Shown: positions 7,026-14,518 of the stretch, in pieces | Layout: each line of letters opens with the position of its first letter | How positions within the stretch are numbered: position 1 is the stretch's first letter | Assembly (NCBI GenBank): GCA_964631275.1 | Contig: CAZVWQ010000030.1 | Coordinates: 1-14,746, forward strand | Length of the DNA stretch: 14,746 nucleotides | Direction of reading: 5' to 3' | Source of the DNA: CAZVWQ01 sp964631275 | GTDB taxonomy: Bacteria > Patescibacteriota > JACMRA01 | Notes under the pieces: model-generated | Databases searched by the model: none | What the model saw: only the letters and a program-made list of their open reading frames with translations | Told to the model about the DNA's origin: nothing | Position numbers and translations under genes: made by a program

Positions 7026-8153
7026 TCATGCCTCAGGGACCCCTCTGAGGAACGCGAGTATCTGAGCCGCACGCTGGTGCCAGGTATACTGATGCGCATG
7101 TTGACGTGCGCGCGAAGCGCATGCACGTGCCTGCTCCGGATCGTCGAGAACGCGACGCACCACACGTGCCAGCTCTTCAGGGTCATCGGCCGTGAACCAG
7201 TAGGCGGCATCGTCGGGGACGATCGCCCGCAAGCTGGGGATGTCGGAGAGAACGAGTGGTACGCAGGAGGCAAGGTGGGCGAATACCTTCAAGGGTGAGG
7301 TGTAGCGAGCCGAGAGATCGTTCGCTGCCGTATTGGGCACCACGAGCACATCGGCCGCTTGCTGGTTGTCCCGCAGCTCGCGGTACGGCCGAGCGCCGAG
7401 GAAGTGAACGTCGGGGTACATAGCCGCATTGTGCTCCACCTCCGCCCGACTTCCTCCGATAACCGCCAAATGTACCTCGGGCGCATGGGCTGCCGCCTTG
7501 AAGTAGGTCTCAACTCCCTTCCACGTATCGAGGCCGCCGATGTAGAGCGCCACGTTCACATCGAGTGGCAACCCGAGTCGCACACGTGCATCCCGCTTGG
7601 ACTCTGCTGCTTCAAAGAACGAATCGTCGATGGCGTCGTGAGCCACATGCAGCTGTTCTGGTGGCACACCACGCTCCCGGTAAAAATCGCGAAGACCTTC
7701 GGAGATGACGACCGTACGCACACCCTGCCTGAGAATGCGCCGTGCCGGATAGCTGAATCGCGCTTCGTGTGACTCCCAGACGAGACGCGCGGGTGCAACT
7801 GCAAACGACAGAAGCCATCCTATCCATTCGCTGCGGAAGTAGTAGATGTCGTGATGCACCGAACGCCGCTTGGCATCCACAAGCGCCTGCAGCACGAAAA
7901 ATACCTCGTTGAGATAGAACGCCGGAGCGAACCAACGCGAGAAGACATCGATTCGAACCGGTCGCACGTCAAACGCAACCGGTATGGCAAAGTACGCCGC
8001 AACAGACTGTGTGGATGCTCTGCCGTGTCGCGGGCTCACGTAGAGGTCGACCGTCGCGCCTGCATCAACGAACGCACGGCACATGTGCGCTATCTGCGCA
8101 GCATGGGCGCGCTCACTCGGGAAGCGGACGGAAGCGAGGTAGGCAAGTCTCAT
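7026..8153 (-). CDS. GT4-like glycosyltransferase with altered E-x7-E motif
   Basis: 375 aa. A GT-B layout is clear: the N-terminus MRLAYLASVRFPSERAHAAQ, YYFRSEW (104-110), the WESHEARF loop (126-133), VVISEGLRDFYRERGV (148-163), LYIGGLDTWKGVE (203-215), VVPNTA (271-276) and TSPLKVFAHLASCVPLVLSD (285-304). In the usual nucleotide-sugar motif the second glutamate falls in F-E-Y; here it is alanine (A292), and the first acidic position is Y284. It would transfer a sugar to a lipid-linked or nascent glycan, but the missing glutamate leaves activity or donor type uncertain. ATGA overlap (8150-8153) with the upstream membrane protein gene suggests coupled translation. Confidence 0.85.
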   Translation of the reverse strand: MRLAYLASVRFPSERAHAAQIAHMCRAFVDAGATVDLYVSPRHGRASTQSVAAYFAIPVAFDVRPVRIDVFSRWFAPAFYLNEVFFVLQALVDAKRRSVHHDIYYFRSEWIGWLLSFAVAPARLVWESHEARFSYPARRILRQGVRTVVISEGLRDFYRERGVPPEQLHVAHDAIDDSFFEAAESKRDARVRLGLPLDVNVALYIGGLDTWKGVETYFKAAAHAPEVHLAVIGGSRAEVEHNAAMYPDVHFLGARPYRELRDNQQAADVLVVPNTAANDLSARYTSPLKVFAHLASCVPLVLSDIPSLRAIVPDDAAYWFTADDPEELARVVRRVLDDPEQARACASRARQHAHQYTWHQRAAQILAFLRGVPEA

Positions 8154-10009
8154 GGTGTGGTGTCGGCCATGGGCTCAACATGAAAAACGGCGATACCCTC
8201 TACAACAAACACAGGGCGAAAAAGTGACGGATCGACCCATAGCGGATGGCGCTCTTGGTCGACGATGAGGTAGTCGAGTCGATAGCGGCTGATGAGCTTT
8301 GCAAGAGGCACGTCCTCGTTCGCCCAAAACTCGCGGGCTACCATCGTTTTCGTATCCGCAAAGAACCGTGTCACCTGCCCCGGCTTTGCCACCTTCGCAA
8401 GCCACGGGTCACGCGAGCGAGCGAACTTTTCTCGCCAGTCACTGAAGAAGTAATCTTGCAGGTGTGCCTCGTGCTCGGCGAGATAGGTTTCAATGGTCTC
8501 ACTGGTCACCCCCCGCAAGCGCATGTACACAAGGTAGTTGTGGAGAATACGCTCCTCCGGCACGTTCATAAAGACGTACTGGGAGTGGTAGAGGTCGCAG
8601 CCCGTGTACGCGGGAATGAAGCGCTCAAGCTCAAGTGTTGGTTCAGCGACGAGTGCAACGCAGTTGCCGTCCGGGTGCTCCTCGTCCAGCCACGCGACGA
8701 CCGGTCGGTAGCGCTGCTCACGCTGGTACTGCTCGGTCGCCGTGTGGACGCTCGGCAGCGAACTTACCTGCGCTACGATAAGCAGGACGATACCGAGCAC
8801 GGCACCATCCCGAGCCGCTATGGTGACCCACCGCTCTGGGATGCCCATTCGCTCGAAGTGAAACGCATAGAGGAAAAAGATAGAGCCAACGACGACCATG
8901 AATGCGATCGGGTCGCTGTACTGCACGAAGTGCTGTGGCCACACGGTCTTCCCGGTGATGAGCTGTTGGTTGTAGCAGATGTGACCCGCGAGCACAGCTA
9001 CGAATGAGAAGCGCCACCACGGATGCTTCAAGAGTGTTATCGCCATCGCACGGAATCGCTCGCGCATGGTAGGTCGAGTGATCGCAGGGAGTACGTGGAG
9101 AAAGGCACACGCCATCGCTATCCCTCCCGCCGCCAAGAGCGCCTTGTTGACGAGTGGCTCGTGCGTCTCAAAGAGGCCATTCTTTGTAAGCGAGCTTCCG
9201 CCCGAGACGGACGTGAGTATACCGAGGAGGTACGGCACATTGATAAGAAGCCCAAGCGCGATACCGCTTCCCACCTCTTTCACCCTATCCCACTCGCGGT
9301 AGAGGAGGTGGAGTGCAAGGTAGAGACCACTTGCCACGAACGCGTAGGCGAATGAGAAGATGTATCCGGAGGAGAGGCCGAGCACCACACCCATAAGGAG
9401 CGCTCGGCGCGGGCACATCTCCCCCTCCCCACGTACGAGGATGAGCAGGGTCGCAAACAAAAGCAGTCCCCCCGTGATGGGGTTGACCATGCGGCTCCAG
9501 ATCGAGAGGAGTGGCACATTCGATCCTTCAACAAGAGTGCGCACGAACTCAAGCGGACGGTAGAGGTCAAGCCCCGCTGCAATGAACCACGCAACAAAGA
9601 GCGCGAGCGCGAGGTGTGCCGCAGGCGCAGCAACCTCAGCGCGCGCAAGAAGCGTGCGCACAATGGCGACGATGAGCACAAAGAGTACTGCGGGAAATGC
9701 GAACTTCGTGAGGATGATGACCCACGGCAACCACGCCGGGTTCCCGAGTGCGAGCACGGCGTAGAGCCACTCACCGAATGGCTGCTGTACTGTCCCCGCA
9801 TCTTTGTATTCATGGAAGACGGGAGAAGCAATGGAGACGTGACCCTCGGTCACCTCGCGTATGCGCGAAAGATAAATGAGCTCACTGTCGTGATGAAGGA
9901 ACTGAAACGCCGGTCGCTCGTCGGGAATGGTGTAGTACGCAAGGAGGTACGGTGCCACGTTGAGCAACCCCACCACACACGCCGCACTGAGGATGAGCCA
10001 CCGGGTCAT
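8150..10009 (-). CDS. Large polytopic membrane protein, GT-C-like (candidate glycosyltransferase or polymerase)
   Basis: 619 aa from the ATG at 10009. A first helix (about 4-26) is followed by an extracytoplasmic loop with HHDSELIYLSRI (39-50) and an EGHVSIASP stretch (55-63), resembling the acidic first loop of GT-C enzymes that use polyprenyl-phosphate sugars. About 10 more helices follow (near 95-121, 130-148, 178-193, 203-236, 247-266, 288-310, 335-346, 367-384 and 400-418). The end is a hydrophilic domain of about 200 residues (420-619), probably outside the membrane. No family name is certain. GT-C transferase is the best reading, and a Wzy-like polymerase is the alternative because no other polymerase candidate is visible. 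The start was chosen because it forms an ATGA overlap with the upstream methyltransferase; an extension to 10183 would lie inside that gene. Confidence 0.8.
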   Translation of the reverse strand: MTRWLILSAACVVGLLNVAPYLLAYYTIPDERPAFQFLHHDSELIYLSRIREVTEGHVSIASPVFHEYKDAGTVQQPFGEWLYAVLALGNPAWLPWVIILTKFAFPAVLFVLIVAIVRTLLARAEVAAPAAHLALALFVAWFIAAGLDLYRPLEFVRTLVEGSNVPLLSIWSRMVNPITGGLLLFATLLILVRGEGEMCPRRALLMGVVLGLSSGYIFSFAYAFVASGLYLALHLLYREWDRVKEVGSGIALGLLINVPYLLGILTSVSGGSSLTKNGLFETHEPLVNKALLAAGGIAMACAFLHVLPAITRPTMRERFRAMAITLLKHPWWRFSFVAVLAGHICYNQQLITGKTVWPQHFVQYSDPIAFMVVVGSIFFLYAFHFERMGIPERWVTIAARDGAVLGIVLLIVAQVSSLPSVHTATEQYQREQRYRPVVAWLDEEHPDGNCVALVAEPTLELERFIPAYTGCDLYHSQYVFMNVPEERILHNYLVYMRLRGVTSETIETYLAEHEAHLQDYFFSDWREKFARSRDPWLAKVAKPGQVTRFFADTKTMVAREFWANEDVPLAKLISRYRLDYLIVDQERHPLWVDPSLFRPVFVVEGIAVFHVEPMADTTP

Positions 10010-10725
10010 TTTATCACGACGCACGAAAAGACCGCGGCGGTGTGCCGCGCGAACGGAAGTCGGTTCGCGAGCAGGTCGAGGAACTTGACCGGAAAGAATA
10101 GGAAGAGCGAGAGGTTGACCAATAGCCAGTAGAGACGCTCGCTGCCAAGCGAAAACAGGCTCGGGAGAACGTAGCACAACCACGTGTTGAGTGCAGAGAA
10201 CAAACCAGATCGTACTCCCACCCGCACCTCACTGAAGTCCTTGCAGAGGACCGTAAGCCCGGAAGCGGTCCACCGCTGGTAGTCGTGTGGCGAAGCATGA
10301 AAAGGATAGAGAAACGGCGTACTGATGTAACCCACACCACCCGGCTTTAAGATGCGATGAAGCTCACGTATCGCCTGTCGAGGGTCCGGTACGTGCTCGA
10401 GAACGTTGTCGCAGACAAATGTATCGACGGTACCATCCTCGATGGGGAGATGCCCGATGTCGGCGACCACATCCACCTCTGTGTACGCGGTAATATCGTA
10501 GTTCACTACATCCGAGCGGAGGCGCAGCGGGCCCGATCCAATATTAACAACCTTGCCGGTCCCTTCTGGGGCATAGCGTTGCAAGAACGCACGCGGGCCG
10601 AGACCGATGAGGAGTGTTGGCCCAAACACATAGACGATCAGGCGGTAGAAGCGAGGCCACCGTTTGAAGAACTCACGTATGGTATCTCCTTCGTGCTGCA
10701 ATTCCTGCGGTACTACTTCTTGCAT
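10006..10725 (-). CDS. Class I SAM-dependent methyltransferase with hydrophobic flanks
   Basis: 239 aa. VVNIGSGPLRL (59-69) is motif I, NYDITAYTEVDVVADIGHLP (75-94) the ribose/adenine region, VLEHVPDP (108-115) and LKPGGVGYIST (126-136) the core Methyltransf_11 elements. PFLYPFHASPHDYQRW (137-152) resembles the matching stretch in the methyltransferase at 3672-4397, which suggests related substrates. Hydrophobic segments at 29-44 and 175-218 suggest membrane association, perhaps with a lipid-linked glycan substrate. The start at 10725 gives a 13-base overlap with the upstream gene; a longer frame to 10785 lies within that gene and is not favoured. It ends in an ATGA overlap with the GT-C-like gene. 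Confidence 0.85.
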   Translation of the reverse strand: MQEVVPQELQHEGDTIREFFKRWPRFYRLIVYVFGPTLLIGLGPRAFLQRYAPEGTGKVVNIGSGPLRLRSDVVNYDITAYTEVDVVADIGHLPIEDGTVDTFVCDNVLEHVPDPRQAIRELHRILKPGGVGYISTPFLYPFHASPHDYQRWTASGLTVLCKDFSEVRVGVRSGLFSALNTWLCYVLPSLFSLGSERLYWLLVNLSLFLFFPVKFLDLLANRLPFARHTAAVFSCVVIK

Positions 10726-11303
10726 GTAAGGGTGAACGCCACTTCCTCGAACCCGCCGACCCAGAAGCACCACAACCGACTGCACAGGGACGGCGAGAGG
10801 TTGCCGAGGGTGGTGAAGATGGCGTTCAAAACGTGAATGCCCCCTCGGGTGAGTGGCCCCGCACCCATCTCTTTCAAGATGTGTGGGAACGCATGCCAGG
10901 TGAGACGCGTGCTCTCGTGCTCAAAGTCTATCCCGTAGTAGCCGATCGCCGTGAATCGCTCATTGAAGTAGTTCGGGAAGGTCACATCAAAACCGTGGCT
11001 GTGTTCGGGGTGCGTCATCCCACGCGAAAAGTGAGGCACCTTTATCTTGAGGGTCCCGCCAGGCTTCATGATGCGGTGTAGCTCACGCATCACGTCAAAC
11101 GGTCGATCGAGATGCTCAAGAATGTGGTAGGCGACCACCTCGTCAAACTCGTTCTCCTTGAATGGGTACGGGAACGTGTTGAGATCGTGCGAGACATCGG
11201 GCTCGACAATGCTCTGCCAGTCCACATTCACGTAGCCCGGCAATTTCTGCCCCGCGCAGCCGATGTTGAGTTTTCGTTCGTTGTGTTGTTGCTGATCAGT
11301 CAT
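10713..11303 (-). CDS. Small class I SAM-dependent methyltransferase
   Basis: 196 aa. LNIGCAGQKLPGYVNVDW (12-29) joins motif I directly to the acidic post-I position. A HDLNTFPYPFKENEFDEVVA stretch (39-58) leads to HILEHLDRP (60-68), LHRIMKPGGTLKIKVPHF (75-92) and a histidine-rich loop (residues 98-103). This short form, with the start only about 10 residues before motif I, is common in glycan clusters. It probably methylates a sugar or glycan end; the substrate is not known. The ATG at 11303 overlaps the asnB stop (11296-11298) by 8 bases. No SD, so coupling is likely. Confidence 0.87.
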   Translation of the reverse strand: MTDQQQHNERKLNIGCAGQKLPGYVNVDWQSIVEPDVSHDLNTFPYPFKENEFDEVVAYHILEHLDRPFDVMRELHRIMKPGGTLKIKVPHFSRGMTHPEHSHGFDVTFPNYFNERFTAIGYYGIDFEHESTRLTWHAFPHILKEMGAGPLTRGGIHVLNAIFTTLGNLSPSLCSRLWCFWVGGFEEVAFTLTCKK

Positions 11304-13143
11304 ACCATCGTGTTAACCACCGAGCGAGTACGTAGAGCGCCCAGATCGCTTTGCGCTCATCCCGCACCCCATCCGTGTGGCGTTGAAGCAGTATACCAAG
11401 CTCCTTCCGGTCGAACAGCCCCGATGTTACCAGGGGGCCAGAGAGGAGAACCTCGCGCACCTCATCCTGCATCTCCTCTAGGATAAGTCGTCCGATGGGG
11501 ATGTTGAATCCCTGCTTCTTTTTGGCGAGCGTTGCCGGTGGAAGCTGGTCGCGCACCACTTCCCGTAAGAGGTACTTGCGCGTGGAGCCACACAGCTTCC
11601 ACGTCTCCGGAAGCGCGAGCGCGAACTGCACCAGTCGCTCATCGAGGAATGGTGAGCGCACCTCAAGCCCGTAGCGCATGCTCGCGCGATCGACCTTCAC
11701 CAAAATGTCCTCGATGAGGTAGCCCTTGAGGTACTCGAGCTGCAGACCCGCATCGAGCGAACCCGCTTCCTCGTACCACCGATCGAGCTGCTCATGCGCG
11801 GCCGCGGTTGGGATGGCACCTTTGGTGAGTGTGGTCACCTCTTCAGGGCTGCAGGCGGCCATCCAGGTCGCGTTGCGGTAGCGCGGTTCGGTCGCGAGTC
11901 CCCGCAGCATCCGCTTCACACGAAAATCAAAACTCATGTACCCGTGCGAAACGGGCAGAGCTTGCGCAGCGGTGTGTAGGGCGTGCACAAGAGGGCGTGG
12001 CACCCACGCGAGCCGGCGTGCGATGCGATGTGCGACAAAGGTATCGTACCCCCACAATAACTCATCGGCCCCATCACCCGAAAGGGCGACCGTGACCTGC
12101 TCACGCGCGAAGCGTGAGACGAGCGCGGTCGGGATGATGGAAGAATCAGCGATAGGTTCATCAAGGATATCAGGGAGCTCGTCCGCGATGTGTCGTATCT
12201 CACCGACACCCAGCACGAGGTCATGGTGGTTGGTACCGAGGTGCTTGGCCACGAGCCGCGCATCATCCTGCTCATCAAAGGAAGGGTCGTCAAACCCGAT
12301 GGAGAAGGTTTCCAGTAGTGCGCTACTCTGCTCGCTTGCAACAGCAGCAACCGCACTTGAGTCGAGCCCGCCACTGAGGAATACCCCGACCGGCACGTCA
12401 GCGACCATGCGCCGCTCTACACTACTTGCCAGGAGCGCACGAAACTCCTCCACAACATCGCGCTTTGCAGTGGGTTCCTCGGCAAGTGAGAACGAACGGA
12501 ACGGTACGCGCTTCACATCCCTTCCATCGAACTCTACGTATGAGCCCGGCATCACCTTCTCCACACCCAGAAGGATGGTGCGTGGCGCAGGGATGTACTC
12601 GAGTGAAAGGTATTGACCGAGCGCTACACGGTCAAGCTCGGTGGGGCACGCGGGGTGCTCGCGAAGCGCCTTCAACTCGGAGCCAAAGAGAAGTGCCTCC
12701 GGTGTGCGTGCGACGTAGAGAGGTTTCTTGCCCAGCGGGTCGCGCACGAGGTAGAGCTTCTCGACTCGTGCGTCATAGAGCGCAAATGCGTACATACCCT
12801 CAAGAAGTGGAAATGCATCGACCCCCAACTTCTCGTAGAGTGCGAGGATGACCTCGGTGTCCGAGGTGCTGCGAAGCGAGACGCCGCCGAGGTGCGCCTC
12901 GCGAAGCTCCTGAAAGTTGAACACTTCCCCGTTGTAGGAGATACGGATATCACCACGAGCGTTCTCCATCGGCTGCGCCCCAGATGGAGAGAGATCGAGA
13001 ATGGCGAGGCGTCGGTGGGCAAGCCCTACCTTCCCCGACAGCGATACACCTGCACTATCAGGACCGCGGTGCGCGAGTGAGTGCCCCATGCGCTCTAGCA
13101 CTTCTCTTGACCCAACTCCGTAGAACCCCGCAATGCCGCACAT
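11296..13143 (-). CDS. asnB: Asparagine synthase (glutamine-hydrolysing)-like amidotransferase
   Basis: 615 aa, full length for the family. The ATG at 13143 gives MCGIAGF with the catalytic Cys2 exposed after Met removal. The class II glutaminase domain shows HRGPDS (25-30), LAHRRLAILDLS (41-52), YNGEVFNF (70-77), TSDTEV (93-98) and RDPLGKKPLY (134-143). The synthetase domain has the PP-loop SGGLDSS (257-263) and a later LSGDGADELLWGY. Family role: ammonia released from glutamine amidates an ATP-activated carboxylate. In a polysaccharide cluster such proteins are often thought to amidate uronic-type sugars, so cytosolic asparagine synthesis is the alternative. A TTG start 12 bases upstream would bury Cys2 and is rejected. 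The upstream GT2 stop lies 8 bases before the start. Confidence 0.93.
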   Translation of the reverse strand: MCGIAGFYGVGSREVLERMGHSLAHRGPDSAGVSLSGKVGLAHRRLAILDLSPSGAQPMENARGDIRISYNGEVFNFQELREAHLGGVSLRSTSDTEVILALYEKLGVDAFPLLEGMYAFALYDARVEKLYLVRDPLGKKPLYVARTPEALLFGSELKALREHPACPTELDRVALGQYLSLEYIPAPRTILLGVEKVMPGSYVEFDGRDVKRVPFRSFSLAEEPTAKRDVVEEFRALLASSVERRMVADVPVGVFLSGGLDSSAVAAVASEQSSALLETFSIGFDDPSFDEQDDARLVAKHLGTNHHDLVLGVGEIRHIADELPDILDEPIADSSIIPTALVSRFAREQVTVALSGDGADELLWGYDTFVAHRIARRLAWVPRPLVHALHTAAQALPVSHGYMSFDFRVKRMLRGLATEPRYRNATWMAACSPEEVTTLTKGAIPTAAAHEQLDRWYEEAGSLDAGLQLEYLKGYLIEDILVKVDRASMRYGLEVRSPFLDERLVQFALALPETWKLCGSTRKYLLREVVRDQLPPATLAKKKQGFNIPIGRLILEEMQDEVREVLLSGPLVTSGLFDRKELGILLQRHTDGVRDERKAIWALYVLARWLTRWYD

Positions 13144-13151
13144 GGTACTGA

Positions 13152-14096
13152 TCAAAGATTCTTTGTGTCGGCGATGTAGTACGCACGTTTGTTCTGCGAC
13201 TCGTAGTACGTGCGCATCAGTATCTCAGCGATGATACCCATCGTGATGAGCTGTACCCCCACGATGACGCACAGCGCAGAGAAGACCGGTAGCGGTGTCT
13301 GCACGAGGTGCAGGTCGTGCATGAGTCGCAGGTAGATCGCAGTGAGTCCCGCAAACACACCAAGGCCTGCGAATCCAACACCTACGAGACCGAATATCTG
13401 AATGGGACGGTCGAGATAGCGGCGCATGAAGTAGAGCAAGAGGAGATCGAAGAAGACCCGCATCACACGCGAGATGCCGTAGTTACTCTTCCCGTACTTG
13501 CGCGGTCGGTACGCCACTTCGACCTCGCCCACGCGCGCACCGATGAGTGAGGCATGCGCCGCGATCAGCCGGTGCATCTCACCGTAGAGTCGCAGATCCT
13601 TGATGATGTCGCTGCGGTAGGCCTTCAGGGTGCAGCCGTTGTCGTGAACCGGTACGCCGGCGACCCACGATATGGTCCAGTTGGCGATGATGGAGGGAAG
13701 CTTGCGAACCAGCCGCTGCTCTTTCCACCGCTCACGACGCCAACCCGACACGACGTCATACCCCTCATCAAGCTTCGCGAGCAGCTTCGGGATGTCGGCG
13801 GGATCATTCTCAAGGTCGGCATCCATGGGCACGATGACCTCGCCGCTGGCGTGTTCGATACCGGCGTTGAGCGCCGAGGTCTGTCCCGCGTTCATGCGGA
13901 AGTGAATGACCTTCAGTCGTTCATCCTTCTTGGCGAGCGTATCAAGCACCTCCCTACTCTCATCACGTGAGCCGTCATTGACCGCAATGATCTCATAGGG
14001 ATGACCCAATTTTGTAAGCGCCTTGGTGAGCTGCTCGAACAACTCCGGCAAGCTCGGCGCTTCGTTGTAGATCGGCAGTACGATGGAGAGCTTCAT
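13152..14096 (-). CDS. GT2 glycosyltransferase, GtrB / dolichol-phosphate-mannose-synthase-like
   Basis: 314 aa. The GT-A domain opens with LSIVLPIYNEAPSLPELF (3-20) and carries NDGSRDES (40-47), NAGQTSALNAGI (69-80) and the metal site MDADLEND (91-98). GCTLKAYR (154-161) and YGKSNYGISR (201-210) match the acceptor side of polyprenyl-phosphate transferases. Two C-terminal membrane helices lie near 232-256 and 270-292. Family role: transfer of a sugar from an NDP-sugar to undecaprenyl (or similar) phosphate on the cytoplasmic face. The upstream GtrA-like gene ends one base before this ATG, the classic gtrA-gtrB pairing. The product is the likely donor for an extracytoplasmic GT-C enzyme such as the one encoded at 8150-10009. 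Confidence 0.9.
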   Translation of the reverse strand: MKLSIVLPIYNEAPSLPELFEQLTKALTKLGHPYEIIAVNDGSRDESREVLDTLAKKDERLKVIHFRMNAGQTSALNAGIEHASGEVIVPMDADLENDPADIPKLLAKLDEGYDVVSGWRRERWKEQRLVRKLPSIIANWTISWVAGVPVHDNGCTLKAYRSDIIKDLRLYGEMHRLIAAHASLIGARVGEVEVAYRPRKYGKSNYGISRVMRVFFDLLLLYFMRRYLDRPIQIFGLVGVGFAGLGVFAGLTAIYLRLMHDLHLVQTPLPVFSALCVIVGVQLITMGIIAEILMRTYYESQNKRAYYIADTKNL

Positions 14097-14097
14097 A

Positions 14098-14511
14098 TCA
14101 GGTCAGAATGAAACGGTACAGCACAAAATTGTATGAGGCAACCACCGCGACCGCCAGGAACTGAGCGACGTAGGCGTTGAATCCCATAAGCGTCAGGGCG
14201 AGGTACACCACACCCAAATTGACGAGCAATCCCGCGAGCGACGAGAGAATGAATAGAGTGAACGCGGTGCGGGTCGCGAACCGGCGCTCTGCACTCGTTG
14301 CGAAGGTCACCTCGCGCTGCAGCATATAGCTCGTGGTAAAAGCGATAGCGTACGCAATTGCCGAAGCGATGTAGATCAATCCGGTCAGGGTGAGCACTAC
14401 CCAGAACGAGAGGAACAAGACACCCGCAACGGAGAGTCCCACAAGCACGTACGCGACCAACTGACCGGTCAAACCTTTCTGTGTGCGTAATGTGGTGATG
14501 AGTGTATGCAT
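14098..14511 (-). CDS. GtrA-like small membrane protein
   Basis: 137 aa, the family's usual size, with four helices (about 16-40, 44-64, 82-104 and 112-130). FTTSYMLQREVTFATS (58-73) and the C-terminal YNFVLYRFI (127-135) correspond to the two repeated aromatic/basic motifs of GtrA proteins. The family is associated with flipping of polyprenyl-phosphate sugars made by GtrB-like enzymes. I chose the ATG at 14511; a longer frame to 14670 reads through the upstream gene and does not fit the family. The upstream stop (14519-14521) leaves a 7-base gap. It sits directly before the GT2 gene. Confidence 0.88.
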   Translation of the reverse strand: MHTLITTLRTQKGLTGQLVAYVLVGLSVAGVLFLSFWVVLTLTGLIYIASAIAYAIAFTTSYMLQREVTFATSAERRFATRTAFTLFILSSLAGLLVNLGVVYLALTLMGFNAYVAQFLAVAVVASYNFVLYRFILT

Positions 14512-14518
14512 GTGAGGA

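Noticed and set aside
8246..9007. A 253-codon plus-strand open frame
   Set aside because: It lies wholly inside the polytopic membrane protein gene on the minus strand and has no family features. High GC creates long antisense frames.
10010..10183. N-terminal extension of the GT-C-like protein
   Set aside because: It reads another frame of the upstream methyltransferase gene. The ATGA overlap at 10006-10009 and the immediate membrane helix support the shorter form.
13144..13155. TTG start for AsnB giving four extra residues
   Set aside because: The class II amidotransferase needs cysteine at position 2 after Met removal, which the ATG at 13143 provides.
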